This document shows, piece after piece, positions 5,256 through 5,743 of a DNA stretch of 5,743 nucleotides. Numbering within the stretch: position 1 is the stretch's first letter; every line of letters begins with the position of its first letter. The translations under genes were made by a program, and so were the position numbers. Under the pieces are notes generated by a model that had not been told where the DNA came from, did not search any database, and saw only the letters and a program-made list of their open reading frames with translations. The stretch lies in NCBI GenBank assembly GCA_002418465.1, contig DIEE01000240.1:1-5743 (forward strand), read 5' to 3'. Source of the stretch: Pseudomonas sp. UBA5782 (lineage in GTDB: Bacteria > Pseudomonadota > Gammaproteobacteria > Pseudomonadales > Pseudomonadaceae).

Positions 5256-5743
5256 ATGGCTAGAGTTCACCAGCTCTTGGTGCTGACCTTTGTATCGGGA
5301 TCAGTGCTTTATTCAGGGCTGGTTCCCGCACTGGGCCTCGGGGACATCAACCTGCAGTCGGCGCTCAACCAGCCGCTGAACGCCGAGATCGAACTGCTCG
5401 ACGTCGGCGACCTGACCCGCGACGAAGTCAAGGTGCGCCTCGCCAGCCAGTCCGCTTTCGACCAGTCCGGCGTGGATCGCCCGTTCTTCCTCAACGACCT
5501 GCGCTTCACCCCGGTCATGCGTGGCAAGACCAGCGTGGTGCGGGTGGTTTCCACCCAGCCGGTGCGCGAGCCCTACCTGAATTTCATCGTCGAAGTGGCG
5601 CGCCCCGGCGGCACGCTGCTGCGCGAATACACCCTGCTGCTCGACCCGCCGGATTCGCCGTACCTGGCCGCTACCGCGCCGGCTGCGCGTGCGCCTGGCG
5701 CAGCCGCCACGCCGAGTCGGCCCGCAGCAGCGCCCGTGGTGCG
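5256..5743 (+). CDS. FimV/HubP-family protein, N-terminal part (3' end outside window)
   Basis: The first 162 codons are present and the frame runs open off the right edge. A signal peptide is visible: basic start MARVHQ, hydrophobic core to about residue 22, probable cleavage after VPA (23-25). The mature N-terminus LGLGDINLQSALNQPLNAEI (26-45) is the hallmark of FimV proteins. It is followed by the conserved VDRPFFLNDLRFTP (73-86), EPYLNFIVEV (105-114) and LLREYTLLLDPP (121-132). A Pro/Ala-rich linker begins at about 133, where the family usually places a spacer before its LysM peptidoglycan-binding domain. FimV-type proteins are inner-membrane polar landmarks for type IV pili and chemotaxis components. 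In P. aeruginosa the main fimV gene sits elsewhere (near asd and truA), so this copy next to recQ and marR may be a paralogue. Whether the LysM, transmembrane segment and acidic TPR tail are present cannot be seen. Confidence 0.88.
   Translation, partial: MARVHQLLVLTFVSGSVLYSGLVPALGLGDINLQSALNQPLNAEIELLDVGDLTRDEVKVRLASQSAFDQSGVDRPFFLNDLRFTPVMRGKTSVVRVVSTQPVREPYLNFIVEVARPGGTLLREYTLLLDPPDSPYLAATAPAARAPGAAATPSRPAAAPVV

Overview
The window is high-GC DNA (well over 60 percent by eye) with a codon pattern and gene set that point to Pseudomonas or a close relative in the gammaproteobacteria. The clearest indicators are a RecQ helicase of about 707 residues with a C-terminal extension, a FimV-family protein, and a SlyA-like MarR regulator. 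Species cannot be fixed from the sequence alone.

Layout, left to right. Bases 1-347 hold the 3' end of a methyl-accepting chemotaxis protein gene on the plus strand, closed by a strong stem-loop at 356-385. A DTW-domain (TapT-type) tRNA-uridine aminocarboxypropyltransferase gene follows at 409-1008, plus strand. It converges with a two-gene minus-strand operon: a UPF0149/YecA-family gene (1441-2025) is transcribed first, then a DUF454/YbaN inner-membrane protein gene (1025-1426). The UPF0149 gene diverges from recQ (2203-4326, plus), and the 177-base gap between them carries a promoter for each direction. After recQ comes a SlyA-like MarR regulator gene (4463-4897) with a palindromic, SlyA-box-like operator directly upstream. 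It ends in an intrinsic terminator at 4929-4960. The last gene starts at 5256 and runs off the right edge; it encodes the N-terminal part of a FimV/HubP-type protein.

Most of the window is ordinary core-genome housekeeping: DNA repair, tRNA modification, chemotaxis, envelope and polar proteins. No mobile elements, CRISPR arrays, rRNA or tRNA genes were seen. The most interesting parts are non-coding. One is the marR operator, which is palindromic and has an extra half-site. The other is the unusually AT-rich 358-base gap before the FimV-like gene. That gap contains a terminator-like hairpin followed by five T's, with plausible competing pairings, and a second pair of competing hairpins around the ribosome binding site. 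It looks like a regulated leader or a small RNA locus. These are readings by eye and were not folded or searched.
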